Of a DNA stretch of 64,000 nucleotides, positions 62,570-64,000 are shown one piece after another. The DNA comes from Druceiella hillmani (Eukaryota; Arthropoda; Insecta; Lepidoptera; Hepialidae), in the NCBI GenBank assembly GCA_039881145.1, contig JAYKKI010000052.1, forward strand, positions 13,023,001 through 13,087,000, written 5' to 3'. A program made the translations under genes and the position numbers. Numbering within the stretch: the first letter of the stretch is position 1; each line of letters begins with the position of its first letter. The notes below the pieces were generated by a model. It was not told the origin of the DNA. It did not search any database and saw only the letters and a program-made list of their open reading frames with translations.

Positions 62570-62635
62570 ACATAGTTATAGTGTAATAAAATACTTTATT
62601 ATGTAGTTATAGTGTAACAAAATACTTAATATTTC
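62570..62635. repeat. Two-unit tandem repeat, 31-bp period
   Basis: 'tagttatagtgtaataaaat' at 62573 recurs as 'tagttatagtgtaacaaaat' at 62604, both followed by 'actt'. Confidence 0.9.
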
Positions 62636-63050
62636 TAGACTATACTTGGGAAGAGGGAGTTTTTCGATATTTATAACTTTATTAAAAATAACTGCGCATA
62701 ATATAACAATATTATTTTCACATTTGGATGTATTTGAATTATTCACAATTACAAATTTTATTTTATTACTAGTTAATTAATTGATGTTAAAATTGCTTAT
62801 GAAAGTTGCTATTAGTCGGTTTAAGATTTTTGTATTTAAGGATGCGAGGTGACCGAAAAGTCACTGTCTGGACGAACACTTTTGTGAAACAGGCAATGTC
62901 TATATTGATGCGTCTCTATTAAGGTTAAGCAAACTTTTTTTTTATTATAGCCAAAATTTGAGGATTAAATGTCATTATTTAAAATCTTATGTTAATACTT
63001 ATTAGGTTAAAAATAAAAGAATTTTTAAAATTAGACGACATTTTTTGTGC
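62636..63050. other. AT-rich sequence, nothing recognisable
   Basis: No gene or repeat was recognised. Confidence 0.5.
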
Positions 63051-63185
63051 AAGTGATAATGTACAAACTGTTGGAAAATAATCGTGAATTATTTGACTTT
63101 GTCTTTGTTCAGATGGAAATAAATGAACCCCACGATAATATTTCCATCTGATCTAAGCTTTAGTGTTTGGTACATTATCGCTTCT
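63051..63185. repeat. Long imperfect hairpin, two paired segments
   Basis: An inner stem 'cagatggaaata' (63112-63123) pairs perfectly with 'tatttccatctg' (about 63139-63150). An outer stem 'gataatgtac' (about 63055) pairs with 'gtacattatc' (about 63170). The two are joined by unpaired or bulged sequence. It could be a decayed foldback element or a structured RNA; nothing decides. Confidence 0.6.
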
Positions 63186-63440
63186 ACAATAAAACCGTTT
63201 AATTTTAACAGTTTTCTTCCTTTGTTTTATTTTAAACTTTTTATGTCCTTTATTTGCTAATCCTGTTATTTAAATTTGTAACCAGCAGATTGTTAAGTCT
63301 CATAATTTAGGATCACTGCCGTAACGCTGCAGCATCAGGAGAGAGGAATTAAAAACTGGAGATTAATGACAGAATCTCTGATGAGACCCAAAATAATAAT
63401 TTGAAATAAGCACATCCTTACGTCATAGGATTTAGGTATG
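63186..63440. other. AT-rich sequence, nothing recognisable
   Basis: No feature was recognised. Confidence 0.45.
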
Positions 63441-63444
63441 AAGA

Positions 63445-63965
63445 ATCCCTACAGTTCAGGACCCAGCAACTGAAGTCCGGAGTTCGATGAAAAAATTCCT
63501 GCTTGGGATCCACAATACTAGTTCAAAACCTGAAGATTGTCAAGTGTCACGATGTTGACAAGCACTACAGCTTCAATATTTAAGGATTAAACGTTGAAAT
63601 TACCATGATGATATATTGTCATGGGGATTGAATATGCATTGAAAATTTCAAAAGTAGAAGTGTTTGGAAAACTAATCGCAAGTTTTGAATTAACAATATA
63701 CGGAATGTATGTAAACAGAAGGTAGAATCTCCTTATATATAGAATCCCCCATAAGATATAACAATAAACGGAATGTACGTAATATAGAGAAGGTAGAATC
63801 ACCCATAAGATATAAAAATATACGGAATGTACGTAAACAGAAGGTAGTAGGCAGAATTTCCGCAGATCAGGACCCACCAATTGAAGTCCGGAGTTCAATG
63901 AGAAAATCCCTGCTAACAATATACGGAATGTACGCAAACCGTGTGCTAACGTATAGTTCATTGAC
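63445..63965. repeat. Irregular tandem repeats of 'aatatacggaatgtacgta' and a 50-bp block
   Basis: 'aatatacggaatgtacgtaa' or a close variant occurs at about 63694, 63763, 63818 and 63918. It is interleaved with 'agaaggtagaatc' and 'cccataagatataa'. A 50-bp block 'caggaccca.caa.tgaagt' plus 'ccggagttc.atga' occurs at about 63457 and 63868. A 124-codon minus frame (63587-63961) is open across the repeats. Its repeated 'YVHSVY.YILW' follows from the DNA repeat, so I do not call a gene. Confidence 0.85.
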
Positions 63966-64000
63966 GGATCTATGTGAAGTGATAATCTAACACTATGGAT

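Overview
This window is non-coding, repeat-rich nuclear DNA from an animal, most probably an arthropod and quite likely a moth or butterfly (Lepidoptera). The evidence is the strong AT bias, the long (TA)n tracts, an inactivated Jockey-type LINE, and several diverged copies of repeats whose wording (CTGTCTGTC blocks, 'TTTTGAGGTAAGAAACCCTAAAAA'-like ends, an RTE-like 'cagcctgtattagttcactgttgg' block) I recall as common in lepidopteran genomes. That assignment is from memory of repeat families, not from a database search. I find no intact protein-coding gene, no rRNA or tRNA gene, and nothing prokaryotic. The longest open frames are short, lack homology I can recognise, or fall inside repeats.

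Layout. 0-12 kb: a large (at least 1.7 kb) diverged repeat occurs at 1-1690 and again at 8421-9410 plus 11291-11755, the second copy split by about 1.9 kb. Between them lie a palindromic foldback element (2897-3120), a 25-bp minisatellite (5826-6062) and a 144-bp tandem array (7085-7620). 12-19 kb: mostly AT-rich sequence with short hairpins, a pair of diverged direct repeats and microsatellites. 19-27 kb: three GC-richer islands (19.13-19.46, 22.56-22.72, 25.72-26.52 kb), an old interspersed repeat, and a three-unit array with (TA)n cores (23.55-24.86 kb). 27.8-30.8 kb: a satellite-like array of about 320-bp units whose central units are identical. 33.5-37.3 kb: a nearly full-length but dead Jockey-like retrotransposon on the minus strand. 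38.2-39.1 kb: a 160-bp tandem array. 41.7-49.5 kb: four GC-richer islands, candidate conserved enhancers, plus a second foldback element. 49.8-50.3 kb: a second, truncated Jockey 3' end, followed by a strong hairpin and compound microsatellites. 52-64 kb: old interspersed repeats, two more foldback elements, two GC-richer islands (55.56-55.90, 62.12-62.50 kb), and short tandem repeats at the right edge.

Interpretation. Several discrete GC-richer, CpG-containing islands stand in AT-rich sequence with no exons. They carry motifs resembling homeodomain, Hox/Exd and CTCF sites. This looks like a regulatory gene desert or a very large intron beside a developmental gene. That is inference: the test is whether the islands are conserved between species. 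The most unusual mobile sequence is a four-copy palindromic family with one-sided extra sequence and 12-15-bp flanking direct repeats.
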